Positions 1 through 8,259 are shown, numbered from the stretch's first letter. The stretch: DNA of 62,524 nt from Clostridiales bacterium (GCA_004555155.1 SFJH01000011.1:1-62524); one strand, 5' to 3'. A program made the numbers and translations. The notes: generated from the letters alone by a model not told the origin.

Positions 1-1137
1 GCCGTACTCGCCGCGCATCAGGCCCTGGGACTCCTTGGGGTTCATCTTGTAGCGCTCGCCGCAGATGACGTTCATGACGGCCTGGGTGCCCACGATCTGG
101 GAGGTGGGGGTGACCAGCGGCGGATAGCCGAAGTCCTTGCGCACGCGCGGAACCTCTGCCAGCACCTCGTAGAGCTTGTCGGACTTGCCGGCCTGCTTGA
201 GCTGGTTGATCAGGTTGGACAGCATGCCGCCGGGAACCTGATACTTCAGGGTGTTGACGTCCACCTTCAGCACCTTGGGATCCAGCACGCCCTGCTTGGT
301 GAGCTTCTCCGCCACGCCGCGGAAGTGGTCGGTGGCCTTGGTCAGCAGATCCAGGTCGATGCCGGTGTCGTACTCGGTGCCCTTCAGCGTGGCGACCAGG
401 GCCTCGGTCGCGGGCTGGGCGGTGCCGTTGCCCAGCGGGGACAGCGCGCAGTCCACAATGTCGCAGCCCGCCTCGATGGCCTTCAGGTTGACCATGTCGC
501 CGGTACCGGTGGTGTTGTGGGTATGCAGGTGCACCAGCGTGGTGGGACGCAGCGCGGCCTTCAACTTCTTCACCAGGGAGTAAGCGTCATAGGGCAGCAT
601 GAGGTTTGCCATGTCCTTGATGCAGATGTTGTCCGCGCCCAGCTTCTCGAACTCGAGGGCCAGGTTCACGAAGTACTCCTCGGTGTGCACGGGGCTGATG
701 GTGTAGCTCATGGCCACTTCGCAGATGCCGCCGTACTTCTTGGTCGCCTTGATGGCGGTGGCCAGGTTGCGGGGATCGTTCAGCGCGTCGAAGATGCGGA
801 TGACGTCGATGCCGTTCTTGATGGACAGGCGGACGAACTCGTCCACCACGTCGTCGGCATAGTGCTTGTAGCCCAGGATGTTCTGGCCGCGGAAGAGCAT
901 CTGCAGCTTGGTGTTCGGCAGCGCCTTCTTCAGCTGGCGCAGGCGCTCCCAGGGATCCTCGTTCAGGAAGCGCAGGCAGCTGTCAAAGGTCGCGCCGCCC
1001 CAGCACTCCAGAGAATAATAGCCAACCTTGTCCAGAACCTCGCACGCGGGCAGCATGTCCTCCAGGCGCATACGGGTCGCAGCCTGGGACTGGTGCGCGT
1101 CGCGAAGAATGGTCTCGGTAATCATTACTTTCGCCAC
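1..1137 (-). CDS. oadA: Oxaloacetate decarboxylase alpha / 5S-type carboxyltransferase (3' end off window)
   Basis: Biotin-dependent carboxyltransferase of the oxaloacetate decarboxylase alpha / pyruvate carboxylase subunit B family; it exchanges a carboxyl group between oxaloacetate/pyruvate and carrier-bound biotin in the cytoplasm. Translation starts at a GTG (1135-1137), eight bases after a GGAGG. The frame is open for 379 codons and runs off the left edge, so the C-terminus is missing. Visible family motifs are LRDAHQS near the N-terminus, an IKDM stretch and the HLHTHNTTG metal-binding loop of the TIM barrel. It is the last visible gene of the run mmdA, oadG, biotin carrier, oadB, oadA, so it probably shares the same biotin carrier and sodium pump. 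The biotin domain is a separate gene here. Substrate (oxaloacetate versus a transcarboxylation role) is inference. Confidence 0.93.
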   Translation of the reverse strand, partial: MAKVMITETILRDAHQSQAATRMRLEDMLPACEVLDKVGYYSLECWGGATFDSCLRFLNEDPWERLRQLKKALPNTKLQMLFRGQNILGYKHYADDVVDEFVRLSIKNGIDVIRIFDALNDPRNLATAIKATKKYGGICEVAMSYTISPVHTEEYFVNLALEFEKLGADNICIKDMANLMLPYDAYSLVKKLKAALRPTTLVHLHTHNTTGTGDMVNLKAIEAGCDIVDCALSPLGNGTAQPATEALVATLKGTEYDTGIDLDLLTKATDHFRGVAEKLTKQGVLDPKVLKVDVNTLKYQVPGGMLSNLINQLKQAGKSDKLYEVLAEVPRVRKDFGYPPLVTPTSQIVGTQAVMNVICGERYKMNPKESQGLMRGEYG

Positions 1138-1168
1138 TTTGATTTCCTCCTAACTATCTCACTTGGAG

Positions 1169-1196
1169 GTTCCGCGCGTTTCGTCACGCGCGGAAC
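1169..1196 (-). other. Intercistronic hairpin between oadB and oadA
   Basis: A perfect 10-bp inverted repeat (arms 1169-1178 and 1187-1196, GTTCCGCGCG/CGCGCGGAAC, 8-base loop) lies in the 69-base gap between oadB and oadA. No U-tract follows on the minus strand, so it looks more like an mRNA processing or stability element than a full terminator. Confidence 0.5.
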
Positions 1197-1206
1197 GAAA
1201 CGATCA

Positions 1207-2670
1207 TTACTTGGCAAACAGCGCAATGAACACGCCGGCCGCAACTGCGGAGCCGATAACGCCGGCCACGTTCGGGCCCATGGCGTGCATCAGCAGGAAG
1301 TTGCCGGGATCGGCCTTCTGGCCCTCCTTCTGAGAGACGCGCGCCGCCATCGGGACGGCGGAAACGCCTGCGGAACCGATCAGCGGGTTGATGGTGCCGC
1401 CGGAGAGCACGTTCATCAGCTTCGCCAGCAGCACGCCGCCCGCGGTGCCGCAGCCGAACGCCACGACGCCCAGCACCACGATCTTGATCGTATCCAGGGT
1501 CAGGAACGTGCTGCCCTTGGTGGTCGCGCCGACGGTCAGGCCCAGGAAGATGGTGACGATGTTGCACAGCTCGTTCTGCACGGTCTTGCTCAGGCGCTCG
1601 GTCACGCCGCAGACGCGCACCAGGTTGCCGAACATCAGGCAGCCCACCAGCGTCGCCGCGTCGGGCAGCAGCAGGGACACGATGATCGTGACCATGATCG
1701 GGAAGATGATCGTCTCGGTCTTGGTGACCTTGCGCAGCTGACCCATGCGGATCTTGCGCTCCTTTTCGGTGGTCAGCGCGCGCATGATCGGCGGCTGAAT
1801 GACCGGCACCAGCGCCATGTAGGAGTACGCCGCGACGGCGATGGGGCCCAGCAGATGGGGCGCCAGCTTGGTGGTGACGAAGATGGCCGTGGGGCCGTCC
1901 GCGCCGCCGATGATGCCGATGGAGCCCGCCTCATTCGCAGCAAAGCCCATGGCCTTCGCGCCGAGGAAGGTCAGGAAGATGCCCAGCTGCGCGGCAGCGC
2001 CCAGCAGCAGGGACTTGGGATTTGCAATCAGGGGGGAGAAGTCGGTCATCGCGCCGACGCCCATGAAGATGATCGGCGGGAAGATGCCCAGCTTGACGCC
2101 CTGATACAGATAGTACAGCAGGCCCGCGTTGGCGGTCTGCAGGCTGTACTGCATGGTGCCGGTGGATTCGTTGAAGCGCCAGACGATATCGGACATGTCC
2201 TTGCCCAGTCGCTGCGCGCCCACCACCGCATCCTGCAGGGTTTCATAGAACGTGTAGCTGACGTGGCTCATCATGCCCGCGCCGGGCAGGTTCGCCAGCA
2301 GCATGCCGAACGCGATGGGCAGCAGCAGCAGCGGCTCAAACTGCTTCACAATCGCCAGATAGAGGAAGAAGCACGCGACGGCGATCATGATGTAGCACTT
2401 CCAGTCGCCGTCCTCAATGCTCTTGGCGATGCCGGTGGACTTCACGATATTTCCGAGGCCCTGCAGCACGTTGATCTCGGGATCGCCGCTGGACTGGCTG
2501 GCCTCTTCCACCGCCGCGTCCACCGCTTCCCAGTCAATCTGCTCGCTGGGCATATAGGCCGCGGGCTCCTCCTGCGCCGTCTCGGCACAGGCCCAGACGG
2601 TCAGCAGGGAGAGCAGCACCAGCAGGCACGCGACGCCGCGTCTCCAGCTTGCCTTTTTGATTTTGTACAT
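1207..2670 (-). CDS. oadB: Sodium-translocating decarboxylase beta subunit
   Basis: Integral membrane subunit (487 aa) that decarboxylates carboxybiotin and couples this to sodium export. Family hallmarks are present: GVGAMTDFSPLIANP, GIIGGADGPTAIF and many hydrophobic helices with the conserved C-terminal half ending ...AAGVFIALFAK. Start ATG at 2670 follows AAGGAGGG. Oddity: the first 30 residues look like a cleavable signal sequence (basic start, hydrophobic run, then AC), followed by an acidic segment to about residue 75 before the usual first helix, making it longer than the roughly 375-430 residues typical of OadB/MmdB. It sits between the biotin carrier and oadA genes. Certain as to family; the exact decarboxylase (oxaloacetate, methylmalonyl-CoA or glutaconyl-CoA) is not decided by this subunit. 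Confidence 0.94.
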   Translation of the reverse strand: MYKIKKASWRRGVACLLVLLSLLTVWACAETAQEEPAAYMPSEQIDWEAVDAAVEEASQSSGDPEINVLQGLGNIVKSTGIAKSIEDGDWKCYIMIAVACFFLYLAIVKQFEPLLLLPIAFGMLLANLPGAGMMSHVSYTFYETLQDAVVGAQRLGKDMSDIVWRFNESTGTMQYSLQTANAGLLYYLYQGVKLGIFPPIIFMGVGAMTDFSPLIANPKSLLLGAAAQLGIFLTFLGAKAMGFAANEAGSIGIIGGADGPTAIFVTTKLAPHLLGPIAVAAYSYMALVPVIQPPIMRALTTEKERKIRMGQLRKVTKTETIIFPIMVTIIVSLLLPDAATLVGCLMFGNLVRVCGVTERLSKTVQNELCNIVTIFLGLTVGATTKGSTFLTLDTIKIVVLGVVAFGCGTAGGVLLAKLMNVLSGGTINPLIGSAGVSAVPMAARVSQKEGQKADPGNFLLMHAMGPNVAGVIGSAVAAGVFIALFAK

Positions 2671-2707
2671 TGGTTAACCCTCCTTACCGCTTTTCCGAAG
2701 GAATTGC

Positions 2708-3103
2708 TCAGTTCAGGGAAAGCAGCAGGTCGCCGGTGTTGACGGTCGCGCCCTTGGCGACGTTGACGCTGGCCACCACGCCGTCGCGGGGCGCCTTGAT
2801 CTCGTTTTCCATCTTCATGGCCTCGAGGATCAGCAGGGTATCGCCGTTCTTCACGGACTGGCCGGCAGAAACCTTCACATCCAGGATGTTGCCGGGCATG
2901 GGGGACTTCACGGCCTCGGCGCCGGCGGGAGCAGCAGCCTTGGGCGCGGCGGCAGCCTTGGGCGCGGCGGCCGGAGCGGCAGCGGGCGCAGCCACGGGCG
3001 CGGCAACAGGAGCGGGAGCAGCCGCGAACACGGGCGCGCCGCCGATTTCCTCAACTTCTACTTCATAGGTCGTACCATTGACGGTGATAGCGAACTTGCG
3101 CAT
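2708..3103 (-). CDS. Biotin carboxyl carrier protein of the decarboxylase
   Basis: Small biotin/lipoyl-attachment protein of 131 aa that carries the carboxyl group between the carboxyltransferases and the membrane pump. The biotinylation motif EAMKMEN is at residues 94-100, with Lys97 as the expected biotin acceptor. The N-terminus is a short beta-rich segment, then an Ala/Pro-rich flexible linker (about residues 25-62), then the biotinyl barrel; this is the standard layout of MmdC/GcdC proteins. Start ATG at 3103 has AGGAGGAACTGAAA before it. It lies between oadG and oadB in one transcription unit. Confidence 0.95.
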   Translation of the reverse strand: MRKFAITVNGTTYEVEVEEIGGAPVFAAAPAPVAAPVAAPAAAPAAAPKAAAAPKAAAPAGAEAVKSPMPGNILDVKVSAGQSVKNGDTLLILEAMKMENEIKAPRDGVVASVNVAKGATVNTGDLLLSLN

Positions 3104-3146
3104 TTTCAGTTCCTCCTATTTATCTAATCGTTGATCCGGTTCAAAA

Positions 3147-3521
3147 TCAGAAGCGGCAGACCTGCTCCTCGCGGGAGCTGCGGTTCCAGGCGGACACGCG
3201 GCGCACCTTGCGCACCACGAGGGTCTTGCCCGAATTGTCAAACGCGGCGATGGCGGCGGAGATCACCGCAATCAGCTCGGCGTCGTCCACGACGGGCTCC
3301 TCCACCGGCGCGGGCGCGGGCGCGGCCACGGGAGCCGGCGCGGGCGCAGCCTTTGCGGCGGCAGCCTTCTCGGCGGCGTCCTTCTTCGCGTTGATGCTGT
3401 CAAACACGCGGGCCATCAGCCACACGCACAGAATCAGAATGGACAGGCCCACGAAGACGATGCACAGGCCGATGATGGCCACGGTTCCGCCATAAACGAG
3501 GGTACTCAGAAAATTGCTCAT
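3147..3521 (-). CDS. oadG: Sodium pump decarboxylase gamma subunit
   Basis: Small 124-aa subunit with one N-terminal transmembrane helix (about residues 10-38) followed by a charged Lys/Ala/Pro-rich cytoplasmic tail, the usual build of OadG/MmdD, which holds the carboxyltransferase onto the membrane beta subunit. The C-terminus contains VISAAIAAF, similar to the conserved end segment of the delta/gamma family. Start ATG at 3521 is preceded by AAGGAGG. It sits 12 bases downstream of mmdA and 43 bases upstream of the biotin carrier gene. Confidence 0.9.
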   Translation of the reverse strand: MSNFLSTLVYGGTVAIIGLCIVFVGLSILILCVWLMARVFDSINAKKDAAEKAAAAKAAPAPAPVAAPAPAPVEEPVVDDAELIAVISAAIAAFDNSGKTLVVRKVRRVSAWNRSSREEQVCRF

Positions 3522-3533
3522 GACCTTGCCTCC

Positions 3534-5009
3534 TTACAGCGGCATGTTGCCGTGCTTGCGGGCGGGGCCGTTCTCACGCTTGCCGGAGAGCATCTCCAGC
3601 GCGGCGGCGATCATCTGGCGGGTCTGGACGGGCTCGATCACATCGTCCACATAGCCCAGCTTCGCGGCGTTCACGCCGTCGGCCACGTCGTCCATGTACC
3701 GATTTTCAAGCTCCGCGCGCTTGGCGTAGGGATCGTCGGCGCCCTTGAGCTCGTCGGCGCTGTTGAGCTGCACGGCGATCTTCGGGGTCACGGCGCTGAT
3801 CACCGCGCCCGGCCAGGCGTAGACCACGTCGGCGGACGCGCGGGAAGCCAGCGCGGCATAGCCCATGCCCACGGCGTTGCCCACGATCAGGGCGATGCGC
3901 ACGTTGGTGGCCTGGGACAGCGCGAACATCAGCTGCGCGCCGTTGCGGGCCAGCTCGCCCTGGGGCGCAGTGCTGATCTTCATGCCCATGGAATCCACCA
4001 CGGTCACCACCGGAATGGAGAAGCAGTCGCAGAAGGACGCGAAGGCGGCGGCCTTCTTGCAGCCGTACACGGTCAGACGGCCCTCGTCCTTGGCGGCCTG
4101 GTTGGCGATGAAGCCGACGGTCGCGCCGCCGATCTTGCCCAGCGCAGTCACCATGGAGGGCGCGAAGTCGGCGCTGAGCTCCACGACGTCGCCCAGGTCG
4201 GAGACGCTGCGGATCAGGTCGCGGATGTCCTCCAGCTTGTCGACGCCGTTCAGCTCCGCCAGCTCGCGGTTGACGTCGTCGGCGCTGATCTCGACAGCCT
4301 CGTCCAGATTGTTCACGGGCAGCATCGAAACGAGCTTGCGGGCGGCGGCGATGGCCTCCTCATCGGTCTCGGCGGTCAGCTGCGCCATGCCGGAGCGCAT
4401 GGAGGCCTGCGGACCGGCCAGCGTGGCCATGTCCACTTCCTTGCCGGCGACTGCGGAAACGACCATCGGGCCGTTGACAAACAGCGCGCCGTTCTTGCTC
4501 ATAATGGTAATATCGGTCATGCCCGCGATGGCGGAGGCGATGCCGCCGCACTGGCCCAGCACCAGCGAGATCTGCGGCACCACGCCGGACAGCTTGCTCA
4601 CGCGGCCGGCCATCTGGGCATAAGCGTTCATGGCGTCCACGCCCTCGTCCAGGCGCGCGCCGGCGGTATCCAGGATTCCGATGACGGGCGCGCCGGTTTT
4701 TTCGGCCAGATCCATCACCTTCAGCACTTTGCGTGCGTGCGCTACGCCTACAGAACCGCCCTTGACGGTGAAGTCCTGCGCGTAGACATAGACGGGGCTG
4801 CCGTTGACCAGACCGTATCCGGTCACAACGCCGGCGTCAGCATTCAACACGTCCAGCTCGACAAAGCTCGCCGCATCCAGAAGCTGCGCAATGCGCTCCC
4901 TCGCAAGAAGCTTGCCCGCCTTCTTCTGCTGTGCGCAGAGCTCCGGGTCGCCCTTCAGGATCGCCAGCTTGCGCTCGCGAACGACGGGCAGATTTCGTTC
5001 CACATTCAT
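3534..5009 (-). CDS. mmdA: Acyl-CoA carboxyltransferase (methylmalonyl-CoA decarboxylase alpha type)
   Basis: Carboxyltransferase of 491 aa of the 12S/PccB/MmdA family, moving the carboxyl group from an acyl-CoA (methylmalonyl-CoA or similar) to biotin. Two crotonase-like halves are visible: the N-terminal half has LLARERIAQLLD, GCxx-less GYGLVNG and GQCGGIASAIAG; the C-terminal half has NQAAKDEGR, GNAVGMGYAALASR and YAWPGAVISAVTP. ATG at 5009 was chosen because an AGGAGGGAAAGG site precedes it; an upstream in-frame start would lack one. It is the first gene of the decarboxylase operon. Because both this 12S-type and a 5S-type (oadA) transferase are encoded with one biotin carrier, the complex may also do transcarboxylation; that is inference. 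Substrate specificity between methylmalonyl-CoA and glutaconyl-CoA cannot be told by eye. Confidence 0.92.
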   Translation of the reverse strand: MNVERNLPVVRERKLAILKGDPELCAQQKKAGKLLARERIAQLLDAASFVELDVLNADAGVVTGYGLVNGSPVYVYAQDFTVKGGSVGVAHARKVLKVMDLAEKTGAPVIGILDTAGARLDEGVDAMNAYAQMAGRVSKLSGVVPQISLVLGQCGGIASAIAGMTDITIMSKNGALFVNGPMVVSAVAGKEVDMATLAGPQASMRSGMAQLTAETDEEAIAAARKLVSMLPVNNLDEAVEISADDVNRELAELNGVDKLEDIRDLIRSVSDLGDVVELSADFAPSMVTALGKIGGATVGFIANQAAKDEGRLTVYGCKKAAAFASFCDCFSIPVVTVVDSMGMKISTAPQGELARNGAQLMFALSQATNVRIALIVGNAVGMGYAALASRASADVVYAWPGAVISAVTPKIAVQLNSADELKGADDPYAKRAELENRYMDDVADGVNAAKLGYVDDVIEPVQTRQMIAAALEMLSGKRENGPARKHGNMPL

Positions 5010-5182
5010 TACCTTTCCCTCCTGCTCTACATGTGTAAAAACAAAAAACCTCATTGGAACCCAAGTTCATCTATTCGACAATATTTCCTTCTTTCCTCCC
5101 ATGGCCATCGTTAAGTTTCTCGGAAGTCCGGCATGTGACGGGATCGCCGCATTCAGCCCATTTTTCGTCACAATGTTGTCGT

Positions 5183-5211
5183 TTGAGGTTTGCATCGGAT
5201 TCTGATATAAT
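5183..5211 (+). promoter_or_regulatory. Vegetative promoter for the Pro/Thr-rich membrane protein gene
   Basis: A -35 box TTGAGG (5183-5188), a 17-base spacer and a -10 box TATAAT (5206-5211) face right, about 70 bases before the ATG at 5279. The 269-base gap between this gene and mmdA is a divergent promoter region; I could not identify a convincing promoter for the mmdA side. Confidence 0.75.
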
Positions 5212-5278
5212 ATACGCTGTAATGGAGTATTTTTTCACCATGCTCGCTCAATCAAGCTCAGTGGAAAGGGACGAAATC

Positions 5279-7156
5279 ATGCGTTCATCATTCAACCGCA
5301 GTGAAAAGCCGGACATTGTAATGTATTTTGCCCGCCGACATGGGCGCGGCTATATGATGCGCTCCGAGAAGCGCGCCTCCTATCAGGGCGCGTCCGGCGG
5401 CAGACGTCCCGCGCCCCGGCGCAAGGGCGCAGGCTTCTTCTATACGCTGTTTACGCTGCTGCTGTCCGTCCTGCTGTGGCCCGTGGGAATGATCATGCTC
5501 TGGCGGCGGAAGATGCGCTGGTCGATCAGCAGCAAGCTGCTGACCACCATCATCACGCTGTTCCTCTGCATCACCCTCTTCGGCTACAGCCTGACCGTGC
5601 AAACCGACGTGCCGCAGATCACCAAGGCCCAGGACAAGGTCAACGACTTCCTGGACAACGGCGCGGTTTACATCAGCGACGGCTACACCCTCATCTGCGA
5701 CAGCGCCGTTCAGGTCTGGAACAGCGCCGCCGATCTCCACGACGCCGCCAGCCGCGTCTCCATGCGCTATGCGGCCGACGCCATCGATCAGGGCGTCGAG
5801 CTCGCCAGCGCCGCCCGGGCCGGCATCGCGGAGCGCCTGGAAAAGACGCCCGAGCCCACCGACGCGCCCACGCAGGCGCCCACCGACACGCCCGAGCCCA
5901 CCAGCACGCCGTCCCCCGCGCCCACCGATGCGCCCGCGACCGGCGCGACCCCCGAGGTGACCGGCGAAGGCGAGCTGCCCCTGACCGTTCCGGAGTTCAC
6001 GCCCGACCCCGACAGCGCGGCGGCCATCGGCAACGGCACGCTGTACCGCAGCGGCGAATTCGTGGAAGCGACGGACACGCCCGAGCCCACCGGAACGCCC
6101 ACTGCAGCGCCCACCGATACGCCCGCGCCCACGGAAACCCCCGCACCCACGCCGACCGATGCGCCGGTGGAAACCGAATCGGCCGCGCCCAGCCCGGAGG
6201 TCACCCCGACCTCCACGGCCATGCCCGCGCCCACGGAAACCCCCGCGCCCACCGATACCCCCGAACCCACCGACACGCCCGCGCCTACGGACACCCCCGC
6301 GCCCACCGATACGCCTGCGCCCAGCCCCTCTCCGGAGGTTGATCCCAGTCTGCTGCCCGCGCCTGCCGGCGACGCCGTGGTCTATTATTATTCCGCCAGC
6401 GTCTGCTATCACATGCGGCCCGACTGCAAGGGAATGTCCGGCGCGCCCGTCGGCACGCTGGCGGAGGCGGTCGCCAAAGGCCTGCGCCGCTGCAAGAACT
6501 GCGGCACGCCCGACGCCTCGGTGCTGGAGCTCGAGTCTCCCGTCTGGACGGACGAGGATGGACACTTCCATCTTACCTGGGAATGCGGCGAATTCAGCGG
6601 CGACTGGTCGCTCATGTCCCTGGACGACGCGCTGTCCGCCGGCTGTCTGCCCTGCGAGGCCTGCCGCGCCGACCTGTTCATGGTGGCCTGCGGTCGTCAG
6701 ATTCCCGACGGCGAAGCCACGCCGGAGCCCTCGGCCACGCCGGAGCCCGATCCCACCGCCACGCCGGAGCCCATGGTTGTCGCGCCCACTGCAAGCCTCA
6801 AGCCCGCGGGCGAAGCGCTGGTGTACCACTCCCCCAGCGGCGGCTGGTACCACACCATTCCGAACTGCTCGGGCATGAGCGGCGCAAAGCTGTATCCGCT
6901 CAGCGAATGCGTCGGCCGCTACAAGCGCTGCCGCAAGTGCAATGCGCCGATGCCGGAATATGTGGATCTGCCCTGTCTGTGGATGGACGGACAGGAGATC
7001 TGCCACACCAGCGACGACTGCGCATCCTTCAGCGGCAGCTGGACGCTGGTTCCCCGCGACGAGGCGCTCGCGGCCGGCTATGCCGGATGTCCCGACTGCG
7101 GCGCGAACGAGTACCTCCTGCCCAACACGATCATCGAATATCCCGAAGCGGAATGA
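5279..7156 (+). CDS. Membrane-anchored Pro/Thr-rich protein with four Ada-like Cys/His repeats
   Basis: Function unknown; 625 aa. Layout: a basic cytoplasmic N-terminus (about 1-55), two hydrophobic segments separated by LWRRKMRW (about 58-115), a short helical region, then a Pro/Thr-rich stretch made of PEPTDTPAPT-like units (about 189-350) that resembles a wall-spanning linker. The C-terminus has four repeats (about 366-410, 421-470, 514-557, 564-614). Repeats 1 and 3 read [YW]YH-x4-C-x2-MSGA ... RRCKNC / KRCRKC; repeats 2 and 4 read FHLTWEC / CHTSDDC ... PCEAC / GCPDC. The His, Cys and CxxC spacing resembles the zinc-binding fold of Ada-type domains, so four metal sites outside the membrane are plausible. 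Start ATG at 5279 follows GGAAAGGG. The protein at 43353-43868 has the same hairpin plus one repeat. A terminator follows at 7163. Confidence 0.8.
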   Translation: MRSSFNRSEKPDIVMYFARRHGRGYMMRSEKRASYQGASGGRRPAPRRKGAGFFYTLFTLLLSVLLWPVGMIMLWRRKMRWSISSKLLTTIITLFLCITLFGYSLTVQTDVPQITKAQDKVNDFLDNGAVYISDGYTLICDSAVQVWNSAADLHDAASRVSMRYAADAIDQGVELASAARAGIAERLEKTPEPTDAPTQAPTDTPEPTSTPSPAPTDAPATGATPEVTGEGELPLTVPEFTPDPDSAAAIGNGTLYRSGEFVEATDTPEPTGTPTAAPTDTPAPTETPAPTPTDAPVETESAAPSPEVTPTSTAMPAPTETPAPTDTPEPTDTPAPTDTPAPTDTPAPSPSPEVDPSLLPAPAGDAVVYYYSASVCYHMRPDCKGMSGAPVGTLAEAVAKGLRRCKNCGTPDASVLELESPVWTDEDGHFHLTWECGEFSGDWSLMSLDDALSAGCLPCEACRADLFMVACGRQIPDGEATPEPSATPEPDPTATPEPMVVAPTASLKPAGEALVYHSPSGGWYHTIPNCSGMSGAKLYPLSECVGRYKRCRKCNAPMPEYVDLPCLWMDGQEICHTSDDCASFSGSWTLVPRDEALAAGYAGCPDCGANEYLLPNTIIEYPEAE

Positions 7157-7162
7157 TCCATG

Positions 7163-7195
7163 CCGCGGCTCGTCCAGTGCGAGCCGCGGTTCTTT
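7163..7195 (+). terminator. Rho-independent terminator
   Basis: A 10-bp perfect stem (CCGCGGCTCG 7163-7172 with its complement 7180-7189, 7-base loop) is followed by TTCTTTT, just downstream of the stop at 7156. Confidence 0.85.
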
Positions 7196-7258
7196 TAGCA
7201 TCTGTTTGCGGTTTTATTATGAAATGTGTTCTATTCCACTCGCAAATTCCGTAATCTG

Positions 7259-7267
7259 TGGTATAAT
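7259..7267 (+). promoter_or_regulatory. Extended -10 promoter
   Basis: TGGTATAAT (7259-7267) is an extended -10 element facing the gene at 7435; no good -35 box is seen 17 bases upstream. It would give a leader of about 160 bases that contains the direct repeats described next. Confidence 0.6.
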
Positions 7268-7382
7268 GATTAGGCAAGCCGCAGGCTTGGCCGGGTCGCT
7301 TGCGCCCTGGTGGAAGCGGCAATCATGGCATGATGATTCGGCAAGCCCCAGCCTTGGCGGAAGCGGCAATCAGGGTATCATG
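7266..7382 (+). repeat. Imperfect direct repeat in a 5' leader
   Basis: Two near-identical blocks of about 25 bases (7266-7290 and 7333-7357, beginning ATGATT and containing GGCAAGCC and CTTGG) alternate with two copies of a second block (7311-7334 and 7359-7382, containing GGAAGCGGCAATCA). The first unit has about 20 extra bases between its blocks. The array lies between the promoter and the start of the gene at 7435. Confidence 0.7.
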
Positions 7383-7434
7383 TTGGGCAAGGTCTTCTCC
7401 CATTTTTTGATGATCTTTGAAAGGAATGAATCCC

Positions 7435-8157
7435 ATGGCGAAGAAGAGTGCAAAATCCAAGGGCTATCGCAAGACAGTGACCAAGAAGCCCTATCTCACG
7501 AAAAAGGAGATTTGCATCACGGTTTCCATCGTCGCTGTGATTGTGATCGGCCTGATTCTGTTCAACCTGCTGTATGATGACGGCTCTCTGAAAGTGGTCA
7601 ACGGCGTCGTACAGACACAGGGCGACAGCCTGATCGTCAACGGCGGCACCGCGCGCAGTCCGCGCTACTTCAAGGTCGGCCAGGTGGCCGGAATCGACGG
7701 CTTCGACATGACAAGCGAGCCCGTCACCTCGGACGGCAACGTGCTGAAGTACATCTACACCCCTGCGTCCGAATCCCCCATCGACCGGATCTCCGTCTGT
7801 GCCTACAATTTCGCCGCGCAGACCTTCGCCGACGCCACGCTGGCCTCCTTCACCAGCGCGGAGAACGTGACCTGCTCCGAAAAGATGAGCGCGGAGGATG
7901 ACGGCCGCGCGGTCAGCTATTTCATCTACAGCACCGTGCCCATCGAGACAGAGCCCGCAGAGGATGCGGCCGAGGAGGTCGCCGCCTCGGACGCGGTGTA
8001 CGCGCAGGTGCTTTCCGCCTACGTCGACATGGGCGAGCGCTGCGTCAACATCGTCGTGCGCAATGAGTGCGAGTCGGAGGAGGGCTTTGTGGAGGACTCC
8101 ATTCTGACCGGCGCGCTGGATCAGGCCCTCGCCGCCCTCAGCTACGAGACGAAGTGA
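7435..8157 (+). CDS. Single-pass membrane protein of unknown function
   Basis: Not recognised. 240 aa with a Lys-rich N-terminus (about 20 basic residues before the membrane), one transmembrane helix (about residues 26-45, ITVSIVAVIVIGLILF) and an extracytoplasmic domain of about 195 residues that is acidic towards its C-terminus. There are three Cys residues outside the membrane and no catalytic motif that I can see. ATG at 7435 was chosen over the ATG at 7426 because AAAGGA lies about ten bases upstream. It stands alone between two terminators, preceded by a leader with direct repeats, so it is probably its own transcription unit. The neighbouring carboxypeptidase gene hints at an envelope role, but that is only context. 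Confidence 0.8.
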   Translation: MAKKSAKSKGYRKTVTKKPYLTKKEICITVSIVAVIVIGLILFNLLYDDGSLKVVNGVVQTQGDSLIVNGGTARSPRYFKVGQVAGIDGFDMTSEPVTSDGNVLKYIYTPASESPIDRISVCAYNFAAQTFADATLASFTSAENVTCSEKMSAEDDGRAVSYFIYSTVPIETEPAEDAAEEVAASDAVYAQVLSAYVDMGERCVNIVVRNECESEEGFVEDSILTGALDQALAALSYETK

Positions 8158-8210
8158 TCCCACAGGTTTTCTCCGGCGATGCCGCCGCGGCAATCCTGCC
8201 CGAAGACTCA

Positions 8211-8259
8211 GCGGACGTCCTCCGCATGGTTCCGGCCATGCGGAGGACGTCCGCTTTTT
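8211..8259 (+). terminator. Strong Rho-independent terminator
   Basis: A perfect 19-bp stem (8211-8229 with 8236-8254, loop TTCCGG) followed by TTTTT (8255-8259) closes the gene ending at 8157. Confidence 0.92.

Noticed and set aside
325..2742. Long open frame on the plus strand opposite the decarboxylase genes
   Set aside because: It is a shadow of the GC-rich minus-strand genes: low-complexity His/Gln/Gly/Val-rich protein, no ribosome site, and the minus strand encodes clear oadA and oadB.
5288..7201. Long minus-strand frame opposite the Pro/Thr-rich protein
   Set aside because: Arg/Gly-repeat protein produced by the antisense of the Pro/Thr repeats; the promoter, start and terminator all fit the plus strand.
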